This document shows, in pieces, positions 20,472-30,900 of a DNA stretch of 64,000 nucleotides; positions within the stretch are counted from its first letter, which is position 1; every line of letters starts with the position of its first letter. A program made the translations under genes and the position numbers. This stretch comes from Closterium sp. NIES-65 (taxonomy: Eukaryota; Streptophyta; Zygnematophyceae; Desmidiales; Closteriaceae). The notes under the pieces were generated by a model, which did not search any database, had not been told where the DNA came from, and saw nothing but the letters and a program-made list of their open reading frames with translations. The stretch covers positions 99,409 to 163,408 of the forward strand of contig CANXME010002660.1 in NCBI GenBank assembly GCA_948144175.1. The letters are read 5' to 3'.

Positions 20472-20480
20472 CTCCCCCTC
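20472..20480 (-). other. B2 polypurine tract
   Basis: CTCCCCCTC on the + strand is the reverse complement of the B1 tract, two bases from the LTR. Confidence 0.8.
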
Positions 20481-20511
20481 AGCCTGCCGGCTGCATGTCC
20501 ATCATTCCATA

Positions 20512-23500
20512 CTAGTTCATGCTCATTCCACTCATGCGCACACAACGCCAATGAGGCTCATCCGCAAGCCTCTTGGTGAGGAAGTCTGCTGGCTGCTGGT
20601 GAGTCTTGATGTAGATCGGATTCACCGTCCCCCTCTTCACCTCCTTACGCAGCCAGTGCCACTTGATACGCATGTGCTTGTTCAGCCCATGAAGCACAGC
20701 GTTCCTGGCCATCCCAAGAGCTCCCTTGCTATCACAAAACAGCGGCGTAGCAATCTTTTGCTCCTGGCCAATCTCCTCTAATAGCCTCCTCAGCCAAATC
20801 ACCTCCTTCACCCCATGGAACATCGCCATGTACTCTGATTCCACGGAAGAGAGTGCTGTCTCCGTCTGCTTCTTTGACCTCCAACTAACCGGTCCTCCCC
20901 CAACTACGCAGATGTATCCTCCCACAGATGAGGAATCCTCCTTCTCAGAGGCCCACGTAGCATCAGTAAAGCAAGTGAGAAAAAGCTTGCCTTCTCCAAG
21001 CCTCTCCCCCTTCTCTTTCAGCACCTCAACCCCTTTCTGCTTCACCTGTGCAGATGCGGAGTATTGAACTCCAATGCTTGGGTGAGAGTTCAGATACTTC
21101 ATCACACGCTCAGCTGCATCCACCTGCTCCTCTGATGGATTCTGCACTACCCTAGCCAGCTGCCCAACCGAGAAAGAGATGTCTGGTCTCGTGTGAACTG
21201 CTGCATACAAGAGGCTGCCCACCAAGGACTGAAATTGCTGCTGCTCCTCGGCTTCAACCCCTTCATCCTCTGCAGCTTTCACAAGCTTGAATTCTGCTGG
21301 CAGGGGAGTTGCAACCTTGCGCTCATTCTCAATTCCGTACTTCTCCCCAAGCTCCTTGATGAACTTCTCCTGGTGCAGCTTCAACCACCTGTGATCCAGA
21401 TCCCTCTCCACGTGCATCCCGAGGTAGTACTTTACCTCCCCAAGGTTCTTGCACTTGAAGTTCTCCATCAGCTGCTGCTGCACCTTCTGGATCTCCTTCA
21501 TGCTGCTGCTAAAGAGAAGAATGTCGTCCACATAGACCAGAAACAGCACCAGCTTCTCCCCCTCCCCCTTGAGAAAGAGGCTCTCATCACAGCTGCTGGT
21601 CCTGAATCCCATCTCCTCTAAAACAGCTGCCAACTTCTGGTACCAGCAGCGTGGCGCCTGCTTCAAGCCGTAGATGGACTTTTTCAGCTTGCACACCCTG
21701 CCCGTACCATCCTCATACCCAGGTGGCTGCGTCATGAACACCTCCTCCTCTAAAATCCCGTTGAGAAATGCCGTTGATATGTCCATCTGGATAATGAACT
21801 TCCCATCAACGGCTGCATCTGCCAACAAGACACGAAGGGTAGGCGGTTTGGCAGTGGGAGCAAAGATCTCATTGAAGTCCCGCTTCTCCTTCTGCATAAA
21901 CCCCTTAGCCACCAACCTACTCTTGTAGATGGTGACCTGCCCCTTGTCGTCAGTCTTGATCCTTAGCACCCATTTGCATTGTACCGCTTTCTTTCCCTCA
22001 GGCAGCACCACTAGTTCCCAAGTCCCATTCTCCAGCAGGCTCTGGTACTCAGCATCCCTAGAAGCTAGCCATTTGTCCCTATCTGGTCCAGCTAATGCCT
22101 CCTCCATGCTAGCTGGTTCCTCTGGTGCAGGGGCAAGAAAACAGTACGCAGGTTGATCCTCCTCATCCGGGTCATAGCCATGCGGTAGAATCAGCAATGC
22201 CTCCTCGGTCCCAAGCTGCTGCTCCGCTACATCAGCTCCTGCAGTCAGCTTCTTAGTAGCCATACGGGTACGTCCTGGCCTGGAGACGGGTGTCTCCCAT
22301 CCCTTCATAATAACACCCTTCGGCTTCTTAGTTTTCCCCTGCTGCTGCTCTCCTCCCTCGGATCCAGCAGCTCCACTAGTGCTACCGCTAATCTCCACAC
22401 CATCACCTCCACCAGCAGGTGCCTCCTGCACCTTCTCTTTATCACCACCCTCTGCAGCTGCCTCCTCTCCCTCCTCCCACACACTAGGAGTCAGGTCCAG
22501 CTGCATGGTGATCTGCTCCATCTGCTGGGACACCCTGGCGTCCGGCTGTTTCTCCCAACTCCCATACATCATGCCCTCAACAAACTTCACATCCCTGCTG
22601 TCAAACAACACACTCTTGGAAGGTTCCCACAGCAGCCATCCCTTGCTCTCAGCAGCCAGCCCCAAATGCACACACCAGATTGCACTCGCCCCCAACTTAC
22701 TGCGGTAGGTCTTGGGGACGTGGGCGACTGTCATGCAACCGAACACCCTCAGCATGTCCACCGGCGGCTTCCTCCCAAGCCACCTCTCCAACGGCACCCA
22801 CGAGTCATCCCCAACCTTTGTGAGTACCCTGTTCCTAGCGACGGTAGCGTGCCGAACAGCATGGGGCCACATGGAGTTGCCCAGCCCAGATTCTATGAGC
22901 AGCGCCCTAGCTGTCTCCAGAATTGTCCGGTTCGCCCGTTCTGCTACACCGTTAGACTGTGGGGTGTAAGCCGTGGTCAGCTCCCTCTGGATGCCCTGCT
23001 TCTTGAGCCAGGCCGTCATCTCAGCTCCAAGGAATTCACCACCCCGATCTGTCCTAATCCGCTTCACCACACACTCCGCTTGCTTCTCCACGAATGGCAG
23101 CCAATCTTCCCGTATCGTAGAGGCGGCATGGTCCTTCTGCTTCAGCGGATATGCCCACATAAGCCTGCTCCAATCATCCACTATGGTCAGAAAGTACCGC
23201 TCCCCCTTGTGTCCCTGAACCGGCAGCGGCCCCACCAAGTCCATGTGGACCAGCTCCAACGGCTTCTTGCTCCTGCCAGCCACACTATGGAAGGGGAAAC
23301 GGGTAAACTTTGAGAGCAAACAGATTTCACAGTTATCATCGGGTGGTTGTCCGTTCAGCTTCAAGCCCTTAACGGCTCCATCCTTCTCCAGCTGCTTCAG
23401 CAAAGGCATTGCCACATGCCCCAAGCGTCGGTGTGCCGTTGCCCAATCCGTCTCCCCAGATCTGGCCGACACTTTCACACCAACCCCTCCAACGGCGTTG

Positions 23501-25092
23501 CACTCCCCCTGGGATGCAGACCCCTCTCCAGCCTGCCCCCCACCGTGCCACGCCAGCGCCGGCAGCTGCCACATAGATCTGTACACGTCCTTGCTCTCGT
23601 GCAGATCCCAAAGCACCCGATTGCCCAGCTTCCCCTTATAAGTGCGAGCCCCATCCGTGTTGGTGTTCACCCCAGCCTTGCCAAGCTTACGGAGGGAGAT
23701 GAGGTTGGCCTTCAGGTCGGGGACGAGGAGAACGTCGTGCAGCACCACCGGCTTGCCATCCGCTCCCTTAAATGCAGCTCGTCCCGCACCAGCCACCTTC
23801 AACATGTGTCCAGAGGCAGAGCACACCTCATTAATCGGTGCAGCGTGTACGTCGTCCAGCAGGTCCTTGCGCGGCGTCATTGTCCAAGCAGCGCCTGTGT
23901 CCAACACCCAATAGTCCAGGGGGTGCAGCTCTGCTCCAGCCTTAGCAGATGCGTCTCCTTGCTCCCCCTTGTCTCCCATATGGAAGAATTGGCCCGCGGT
24001 GCGCTCCTTCTTCTTTTCCGCACGGCCGTTGCCCTTTGGGTTGTTGTCGGACGAATCAGCGACCATGTTGGCGCCGTTTTTCTGGTTCCTCCGCGCGCCG
24101 CCATCCTGGTGACGATTCTGGGGGGTCCATCCATCGGGTTTCTTATAGCACAAAAACCAGGGGTGCCCTTCCTTCTCACAATACCAGCAACTCCCTTTTA
24201 TTTTGCCACCAGCACCCGACTTGCCCCCACGTCCAGATTTCGCACCGCGACCCCAACCGGTACCTCCTTGTTGGTCGTTGGAGTCGTCGTCTTTCTTTGC
24301 ACCGCGTCCAGCACCACCGAAGCCACGTCCTTTGCCACGTCGGCTCCCTTGCATCCCGTAGCCGCTGCTGCCGTCGTCTCCACCCCTCAGTTGGCGGCGA
24401 CGGAAGTCCTCCTCCAGAATCTTCGTCCGCACCCACTCGAGCGTCCACAAGTTCTGGTTCTGCGGCAGGCTCAATCCGCTCGTGAATTGAAGCCACGATT
24501 CCGGCAGCAGCGAGAGCATCTTCAGGCACTTGGTCTGCTCCGGGTAGGTGATTCCCGCGGTCGCCAACTTCGCGTAGAGGTCGCGCAATTTGTCCAGGAC
24601 AGGTTGCACCGGCTCTCCCTCGCTTAGGCGCAACGCGGACAGCTCCCTCTCCAGCATCAATGTTGCAACAACGGAGGTCGGGGCGTGCAGCTCCTTCAAC
24701 ACCGTCCACGCCTTCGGACCGCACTCAACCTCCGGCAGCAGGTGCATGACGTGGTGACGCTGGTTCAGCTCCAAACTCTGCGACATCAAGTAGTAGCCAG
24801 CCGAGGCGCGCTCGTCCCAATCTTCCTGAAGGGCGGGGTCACTCGGTCTAGGCTCCTCCCCAATCATTAGTTTCAGCAAGCCGATCTGACGGAAATAGAG
24901 TTGCATTTTCCAGGCCCAATCATCATAGCCCTCACCATTGAACTTCTCGACGGTGAAGTTTTTCAGCACCTCCTTGATCAGCGAGCCCTGGCTTGTTCGC
25001 GCTCCCCTTGGCGCAGAAACACCAGAATCATGGCTGCCGCTACGATCATGGGCTGAAGATTCACCAGCTACCGCCGAGGTGTTGCCCGCCAT
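20512..25092 (-). CDS. Family B gag-pol polyprotein (B2), full length, 1526 aa
   Basis: It has the same length and domain order as the B1 polyprotein: gag with the CWYCEKEGHPWFLC knuckle, protease LDTGA, integrase DD35E, RT with YVDD, and RNase H with TDATW, SVESEY and CDSKG. It is uninterrupted. It differs from B1 by roughly 20 scattered residues (for example SAHD for SAQD near the start, NLWT for SLWT, KIKG for KMKG beside the zinc knuckle). Versus B3 it has KIKG/KMKE, SVLF/GVLF, LLYAA/LLHAA and FTDATW/FSDATW. It is probably functional. Transcription would start in LTR 2 and end in LTR 1, or read through from LTR 3. Confidence 0.96.
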   Translation of the reverse strand: MAGNTSAVAGESSAHDRSGSHDSGVSAPRGARTSQGSLIKEVLKNFTVEKFNGEGYDDWAWKMQLYFRQIGLLKLMIGEEPRPSDPALQEDWDERASAGYYLMSQSLELNQRHHVMHLLPEVECGPKAWTVLKELHAPTSVVATLMLERELSALRLSEGEPVQPVLDKLRDLYAKLATAGITYPEQTKCLKMLSLLPESWLQFTSGLSLPQNQNLWTLEWVRTKILEEDFRRRQLRGGDDGSSGYGMQGSRRGKGRGFGGAGRGAKKDDDSNDQQGGTGWGRGAKSGRGGKSGAGGKIKGSCWYCEKEGHPWFLCYKKPDGWTPQNRHQDGGARRNQKNGANMVADSSDNNPKGNGRAEKKKERTAGQFFHMGDKGEQGDASAKAGAELHPLDYWVLDTGAAWTMTPRKDLLDDVHAAPINEVCSASGHMLKVAGAGRAAFKGADGKPVVLHDVLLVPDLKANLISLRKLGKAGVNTNTDGARTYKGKLGNRVLWDLHESKDVYRSMWQLPALAWHGGGQAGEGSASQGECNAVGGVGVKVSARSGETDWATAHRRLGHVAMPLLKQLEKDGAVKGLKLNGQPPDDNCEICLLSKFTRFPFHSVAGRSKKPLELVHMDLVGPLPVQGHKGERYFLTIVDDWSRLMWAYPLKQKDHAASTIREDWLPFVEKQAECVVKRIRTDRGGEFLGAEMTAWLKKQGIQRELTTAYTPQSNGVAERANRTILETARALLIESGLGNSMWPHAVRHATVARNRVLTKVGDDSWVPLERWLGRKPPVDMLRVFGCMTVAHVPKTYRSKLGASAIWCVHLGLAAESKGWLLWEPSKSVLFDSRDVKFVEGMMYGSWEKQPDARVSQQMEQITMQLDLTPSVWEEGEEAAAEGGDKEKVQEAPAGGGDGVEISGSTSGAAGSEGGEQQQGKTKKPKGVIMKGWETPVSRPGRTRMATKKLTAGADVAEQQLGTEEALLILPHGYDPDEEDQPAYCFLAPAPEEPASMEEALAGPDRDKWLASRDAEYQSLLENGTWELVVLPEGKKAVQCKWVLRIKTDDKGQVTIYKSRLVAKGFMQKEKRDFNEIFAPTAKPPTLRVLLADAAVDGKFIIQMDISTAFLNGILEEEVFMTQPPGYEDGTGRVCKLKKSIYGLKQAPRCWYQKLAAVLEEMGFRTSSCDESLFLKGEGEKLVLFLVYVDDILLFSSSMKEIQKVQQQLMENFKCKNLGEVKYYLGMHVERDLDHRWLKLHQEKFIKELGEKYGIENERKVATPLPAEFKLVKAAEDEGVEAEEQQQFQSLVGSLLYAAVHTRPDISFSVGQLARVVQNPSEEQVDAAERVMKYLNSHPSIGVQYSASAQVKQKGVEVLKEKGERLGEGKLFLTCFTDATWASEKEDSSSVGGYICVVGGGPVSWRSKKQTETALSSVESEYMAMFHGVKEVIWLRRLLEEIGQEQKIATPLFCDSKGALGMARNAVLHGLNKHMRIKWHWLRKEVKRGTVNPIYIKTHQQPADFLTKRLADEPHWRCVRMSGMSMN

Positions 25093-25123
25093 AGCTACCT
25101 ATATCGAGGATCACTATAACGCA

Positions 25124-25135
25124 GCTCTGATACCA
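25124..25135 (-). other. B2 primer-binding site
   Basis: GCTCTGATACCA on + is the reverse complement of TGGTATCAGAGC, three bases from the LTR. Confidence 0.88.
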
Positions 25136-25138
25136 GCT

Positions 25139-26231
25139 TGTTGGTGTAAGGGCCTAATAAACTCAAGCTATTAAGACTTTATCAAACTTAAAACCTCTCC
25201 TCGGGGTCACCTCCAAGGGTCCTTGGGTGCCTGGTACAAGACCAGCCCCTATCCTCGGGTCCGAGTTTGTAGAGAGAGGGATCAAGAGGGACTTAGTCAA
25301 AACAGCAAGAGTACCTTGAACGTCGCGCAGCGTATCGTGCAGACCGTCGATCGGATTAAGCTGAGAATTTCCTATATCGAAGCTCACTCTAAGAACTTTA
25401 AAATAAGCCAAGTTGCCTCGCGAAAAGTTCTGCCATTACGAAGTTATGGCTCGGACAGCGTTAGCCTAGCGTTGGAGTGCTAGCATACTAGCGTTGACTC
25501 GGGTAGCATTCCGCCGTCGCATCGCGTAGAAACGAAATTCCAGCAAGAAAGGAATTCGCTTGAATCAATTTGACTATATTCAGGTACAAACAGAGAAGGA
25601 ATAAATAGCTCTAGCTAGCAAGGACCTTGGGAATCAACCTGGGAACAACCAGGGATCATCCCAAATAATTCCAAGCAACAGAACCAGCCTTGCTGGACAA
25701 AATAGCAGGTGGTAGGTTGGTGAACAACCTCTGGTTCTGTTTTTCCAACCTGGGAAAACAACAACCAGGTTCAGGTCCTAAAAACAGAACCTGTTTTGTC
25801 TTTGCCCAACCAGCCAAATGCTGGTTCCGCTGGTTTCCCCTGGCCCTGTAGCATGCAGATACAGACAAACAACATCCAACCTTCACCTAAATTGTACCCC
25901 TATAGTGCCTGCCCTGCTACACTATAGTCAACCAAACAAAACAGTACAATTTTGAGTTGGATAGAACTGAATCTGCGCAATCAAGTAAGTTGAACCGCAA
26001 AGCTTCCATCTTGGGTTCCTTTGCGAGCTCGTCCTTTCTGCTTGTACTGTTCATAGCGCGTACAATGTTAAGCCGAAGCGCACATTGTGCGAGTACCTGC
26101 AAATGTTTGAAGCGAAAATTGCGAAAGCAAACAAACACACGAACATACCATTCACACGCAAATGCATTCGCATACGCATACTCGTACAATCAGACGGCAG
26201 GATGTCGTGCAATGTGAATTTGCACCCAACA
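25139..26231 (-). repeat. Dimer LTR 2 (shared middle LTR)
   Basis: This 1093-bp LTR serves as the 5' LTR of B2 and the 3' LTR of B3. It is flanked by the B2 PBS at its lower-coordinate side and the B3 polypurine tract at its upper side, so no host DNA separates the two elements. Confidence 0.95.
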
Positions 26232-26273
26232 CACTCCCCCTCAGCCTGCCGGCTGCATGTCCATCATTCCATA

Positions 26274-29200
26274 CTAGTTCATGCTCATTCCACTCATGCG
26301 CACACAACGCCAATGAGGCTCATCCGCAAGCCTCTTGGTGAGGAAGTCTGCTGGCTGCTGGTGAGTCTTGATGTAGATCGGATTCACCGTCCCCCTCTTC
26401 ACCTCCTTACGCAGCCAGTGCCACTTGATACGCATGTGCTTGTTCAGCCCATGAAGCACAGCGTTCCTGGCCATCCCAAGAGCTCCCTTGCTATCACAAA
26501 ACAGCGGCGTAGCAATCTTTTGCTCCTGGCCAATCTCCTCTAATAGCCTCCTCAGCCAAATCACCTCCTTCACCCCATGGAACATCGCCATGTACTCTGA
26601 TTCCACGGAAGAGAGTGCTGTCTCCGTCTGCTTCTTTGACCTCCAACTAACCGGTCCTCCCCCAACTACGCAGATGTATCCTCCCACAGATGAGGAATCC
26701 TCCTTCTCAGAGGCCCACGTAGCATCACTAAAGCAAGTGAGAAAAAGCTTGCCTTCTCCAAGCCTCTCCCCCTTCTCTTTCAGCACCTCAACCCCTTTCT
26801 GCTTCACCTGTGCAGATGCGGAGTATTGAACTCCAATGCTTGGGTGAGAGTTCAGATACTTCATCACACGCTCAGCTGCATCCACCTGCTCCTCTGATGG
26901 ATTCTGCACTACCCTAGCCAGCTGCCCAACCGAGAAAGAGATGTCTGGTCTCGTGTGAACTGCTGCATGCAAGAGGCTGCCCACCAAGGACTGAAATTGC
27001 TGCTGCTCCTCGGCTTCAACCCCTTCATCCTCTGCAGCTTTCACAAGCTTGAATTCTGCTGGCAGGGGAGTTGCAACCTTGCGCTCATTCTCAATTCCGT
27101 ACTTCTCCCCAAGCTCCTTGATGAACTTCTCCTGGTGCAGCTTCAACCACCTGTGATCCAGATCCCTCTCCACGTGCATCCCGAGGTAGTACTTTACCTC
27201 CCCAAGGTTCTTGCACTTGAAGTTCTCCATCAGCTGCTGCTGCACCTTCTGGATCTCCTTCATGCTGCTGCTAAAGAGAAGAATGTCGTCCACATAGACC
27301 AGAAACAGCACCAGCTTCTCCCCCTCCCCCTTGAGAAAGAGGCTCTCATCACAGCTGCTGGTCCTGAATCCCATCTCCTCTAAAACAGCTGCCAACTTCT
27401 GGTACCAGCAGCGTGGCGCCTGCTTCAAGCCGTAGATGGACTTTTTCAGCTTGCACACCCTGCCCGTACCATCCTCATACCCAGGTGGCTGCGTCATGAA
27501 CACCTCCTCCTCTAAAATCCCGTTGAGAAATGCCGTTGATATGTCCATCTGGATAATGAACTTCCCATCAACGGCTGCATCTGCCAACAAGACACGAAGG
27601 GTAGGCGGTTTGGCAGTGGGAGCAAAGATCTCATTGAAGTCCCGCTTCTCCTTCTGCATAAACCCCTTAGCCACCAACCTACTCTTGTAGATGGTGACCT
27701 GCCCCTTGTCGTCAGTCTTGATCCTTAGCACCCATTTGCATTGTACCGCTTTCTTTCCCTCAGGCAGCACCACTAGTTCCCAAGTCCCATTCTCCAGCAG
27801 GCTCTGGTACTCAGCATCCCTAGAAGCTAGCCATTTGTCCCTATCTGGTCCAGCTAATGCCTCCTCCATGCTAGCTGGTTCCTCTGGTGCAGGGGCAAGA
27901 AAACAGTACGCAGGTTGATCCTCCTCATCCGGGTCATAGCCATGCGGTAGAATCAGCAATGCCTCCTCGGTCCCAAGCTGCTGCTCCGCTACATCAGCTC
28001 CTGCAGTCAGCTTCTTAGTAGCCATACGGGTACGTCCTGGCCTGGAGACGGGTGTCTCCCATCCCTTCATAATAACACCCTTCGGCTTCTTAGTTTTCCC
28101 CTGCTGCTGCTCTCCTCCCTCGGATCCAGCAGCTCCACTAGTGCTACCGCTAATCTCCACACCATCACCTCCACCAGCAGGTGCCTCCTGCACCTTCTCT
28201 TTATCACCACCCTCTGCAGCTGCCTCCTCTCCCTCCTCCCACACACTAGGAGTCAGGTCCAGCTGCATGGTGATCTGCTCCATCTGCTGGGACACCCTGG
28301 CGTCCGGCTGTTTCTCCCAACTCCCATACATCATGCCCTCAACAAACTTCACATCCCTGCTGTCAAACAACACACCCTTGGAAGGTTCCCACAGCAGCCA
28401 TCCCTTGCTCTCAGCAGCCAGCCCCAAATGCACACACCAGATTGCACTCGCCCCCAACTTACTGCGGTAGGTCTTGGGGACGTGGGCGACTGTCATGCAA
28501 CCGAACACCCTCAGCATGTCCACCGGCGGCTTCCTCCCAAGCCACCTCTCCAACGGCACCCACGAGTCATCCCCAACCTTTGTGAGTACCCTGTTCCTAG
28601 CGACGGTAGCGTGCCGAACAGCATGGGGCCACATGGAGTTGCCCAGCCCAGATTCTATGAGCAGCGCCCTAGCTGTCTCCAGAATTGTCCGGTTCGCCCG
28701 TTCTGCTACACCGTTAGACTGTGGGGTGTAAGCCGTGGTCAGCTCCCTCTGGATGCCCTGCTTCTTGAGCCAGGCCGTCATCTCAGCTCCAAGGAATTCA
28801 CCACCCCGATCTGTCCTAATCCGCTTCACCACACACTCCGCTTGCTTCTCCACGAATGGCAGCCAATCTTCCCGTATCGTAGAGGCGGCATGGTCCTTCT
28901 GCTTCAGCGGATATGCCCACATAAGCCTGCTCCAATCATCCACTATGGTCAGAAAGTACCGCTCCCCCTTGTGTCCCTGAACCGGCAGCGGCCCCACCAA
29001 GTCCATGTGGACCAGCTCCAACGGCTTCTTGCTCCTGCCAGCCACACTATGGAAGGGGAAACGGGTAAACTTTGAGAGCAAACAGATTTCACAGTTATCA
29101 TCGGGTGGTTGTCCGTTCAGCTTCAAGCCCTTAACGGCTCCATCCTTCTCCAGCTGCTTCAGCAAAGGCATTGCCACATGCCCCAAGCGTCGGTGTGCCG

Positions 29201-30854
29201 TTGCCCAATCCGTCTCCCCAGATCTGGCCGACACTTTCACACCAACCCCTCCAACGGCGTTGCACTCCCCCTGGGATGCAGACCCCTCTCCAGCCTGCCC
29301 CCCACCGTGCCACGCCAGCGCCGGCAGCTGCCACATAGATCTGTACACGTCCTTGCTCTCGTGCAGATCCCAAAGCACCCGATTGCCCAGCTTCCCCTTA
29401 TAAGTGCGAGCCCCATCCGTGTTGGTGTTCACCCCAGCCTTGCCAAGCTTACGGAGGGAGATGAGGTTGGCCTTCAGGTCGGGGACGAGGAGAACGTCGT
29501 GCAGCACCACCGGCTTGCCATCCGCTCCCTTAAATGCAGCTCGTCCCGCACCAGCCACCTTCAACATGTGTCCAGAGGCAGAGCACACCTCATTAATCGG
29601 TGCAGCGTGTACGTCGTCCAGCAGGTCCTTGCGCGGCGTCATTGTCCAAGCAGCGCCTGTGTCCAACACCCAATAGTCCAGGGGGTGCAGCTCTGCTCCA
29701 GCCTTAGCAGATGCGTCTCCTTGCTCCCCCTTGTCTCCCATATGGAAGAATTGGCCCGCGGTGCGCTCCTTCTTCTTTTCCGCACGGCCGTTGCCCTTTG
29801 GGTTGTTGTCGGACGAATCAGCGACCATGTTGGCGCCGTTTTTCTGGTTCCTCCGCGCGCCGCCATCCTGGTGACGATTCTGGGGGGTCCATCCATCAGG
29901 TTTCTTATAGCACAAAAACCAGGGGTGCCCTTCCTTCTCACAATACCAGCAACTCTCTTTCATTTTGCCACCAGCACCCGACTTGCCCCCACGTCCAGAT
30001 TTCGCACCGCGACCCCAACCGGTACCTCCTTGTTGGTCGTTGGAGTCGTCGTCTTTCTTTGCACCGCGTCCAGCACCACCGAAGCCACGTCCTTTGCCAC
30101 GTCGGCTCCCTTGCATCCCGTAGCCGCTGCTGCCGTCGTCTCCACCCCTCAGTTGGCGGCGACGGAAGTCCTCCTCCAGAATCTTCGTCCGCACCCACTC
30201 GAGCGTCCACAAGTTCTGGTTCTGCGGCAGGCTCAATCCGCTCGTGAATTGAAGCCACGATTCCGGCAGCAGCGAGAGCATCTTCAGGCACTTGGTCTGC
30301 TCCGGGTAGGTGATTCCCGCGGTCGCCAACTTCGCGTAGAGGTCGCGCAATTTGTCCAGGACAGGTTGCACCGGCTCTCCCTCGCTTAGGCGCAACGCGG
30401 ACAGCTCCCTCTCCAGCATCAATGTTGCAACAACGGAGGTCGGGGCGTGCAGCTCCTTCAACACCGTCCACGCCTTCGGACCGCACTCAACCTCCGGCAG
30501 CAGGTGCATGACGTGGTGACGCTGGTTCAGCTCCAAACTCTGCGACATCAAGTAGTAGCCAGCCGAGGCGCGCTCGTCCCAATCTTCCTGAAGGGCGGGG
30601 TCACTCGGTCTAGGCTCCTCCCCAATCATTAGTTTCAGCAAGCCGATCTGACGGAAATAGAGTTGCATTTTCCAGGCCCAATCATCATAGCCCTCACCAT
30701 TGAACTTCTCGACGGTGAAGTTTTTCAGCACCTCCTTGATCAGCGAGCCCTGGCTTGTTCGCGCTCCCCTTGGCGCAGAAACACCAGAATCATGGCTGCC
30801 GCTACGATCATGGGCTGAAGATTCACCAGCTACCGCCGAGGTGTTGCCCGCCAT
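26274..30854 (-). CDS. Family B gag-pol polyprotein (B3), full length, 1526 aa
   Basis: It is uninterrupted and nearly identical to B2. All catalytic motifs are present: zinc knuckle, LDTGA protease, integrase DD35E, YVDD RT and RNase H. Two changes deserve a look: FTDATW is FSDATW beside the first RNase H aspartate, and the residue before the knuckle is Glu in place of Gly (KMKESCWYC). Neither removes a catalytic residue. The start ATG is at 30852-30854, 46 bases from the LTR. The upstream LTR 3 should drive it. Confidence 0.96.
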   Translation of the reverse strand: MAGNTSAVAGESSAHDRSGSHDSGVSAPRGARTSQGSLIKEVLKNFTVEKFNGEGYDDWAWKMQLYFRQIGLLKLMIGEEPRPSDPALQEDWDERASAGYYLMSQSLELNQRHHVMHLLPEVECGPKAWTVLKELHAPTSVVATLMLERELSALRLSEGEPVQPVLDKLRDLYAKLATAGITYPEQTKCLKMLSLLPESWLQFTSGLSLPQNQNLWTLEWVRTKILEEDFRRRQLRGGDDGSSGYGMQGSRRGKGRGFGGAGRGAKKDDDSNDQQGGTGWGRGAKSGRGGKSGAGGKMKESCWYCEKEGHPWFLCYKKPDGWTPQNRHQDGGARRNQKNGANMVADSSDNNPKGNGRAEKKKERTAGQFFHMGDKGEQGDASAKAGAELHPLDYWVLDTGAAWTMTPRKDLLDDVHAAPINEVCSASGHMLKVAGAGRAAFKGADGKPVVLHDVLLVPDLKANLISLRKLGKAGVNTNTDGARTYKGKLGNRVLWDLHESKDVYRSMWQLPALAWHGGGQAGEGSASQGECNAVGGVGVKVSARSGETDWATAHRRLGHVAMPLLKQLEKDGAVKGLKLNGQPPDDNCEICLLSKFTRFPFHSVAGRSKKPLELVHMDLVGPLPVQGHKGERYFLTIVDDWSRLMWAYPLKQKDHAASTIREDWLPFVEKQAECVVKRIRTDRGGEFLGAEMTAWLKKQGIQRELTTAYTPQSNGVAERANRTILETARALLIESGLGNSMWPHAVRHATVARNRVLTKVGDDSWVPLERWLGRKPPVDMLRVFGCMTVAHVPKTYRSKLGASAIWCVHLGLAAESKGWLLWEPSKGVLFDSRDVKFVEGMMYGSWEKQPDARVSQQMEQITMQLDLTPSVWEEGEEAAAEGGDKEKVQEAPAGGGDGVEISGSTSGAAGSEGGEQQQGKTKKPKGVIMKGWETPVSRPGRTRMATKKLTAGADVAEQQLGTEEALLILPHGYDPDEEDQPAYCFLAPAPEEPASMEEALAGPDRDKWLASRDAEYQSLLENGTWELVVLPEGKKAVQCKWVLRIKTDDKGQVTIYKSRLVAKGFMQKEKRDFNEIFAPTAKPPTLRVLLADAAVDGKFIIQMDISTAFLNGILEEEVFMTQPPGYEDGTGRVCKLKKSIYGLKQAPRCWYQKLAAVLEEMGFRTSSCDESLFLKGEGEKLVLFLVYVDDILLFSSSMKEIQKVQQQLMENFKCKNLGEVKYYLGMHVERDLDHRWLKLHQEKFIKELGEKYGIENERKVATPLPAEFKLVKAAEDEGVEAEEQQQFQSLVGSLLHAAVHTRPDISFSVGQLARVVQNPSEEQVDAAERVMKYLNSHPSIGVQYSASAQVKQKGVEVLKEKGERLGEGKLFLTCFSDATWASEKEDSSSVGGYICVVGGGPVSWRSKKQTETALSSVESEYMAMFHGVKEVIWLRRLLEEIGQEQKIATPLFCDSKGALGMARNAVLHGLNKHMRIKWHWLRKEVKRGTVNPIYIKTHQQPADFLTKRLADEPHWRCVRMSGMSMN

Positions 30855-30885
30855 AGCTACCTATATCGAGGATCACTATAACGCA

Positions 30886-30897
30886 GCTCTGATACCA
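30886..30897 (-). other. B3 primer-binding site
   Basis: GCTCTGATACCA on + lies three bases from LTR 3, exactly 5762 bp from the B2 site. Confidence 0.88.
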
Positions 30898-30900
30898 GCT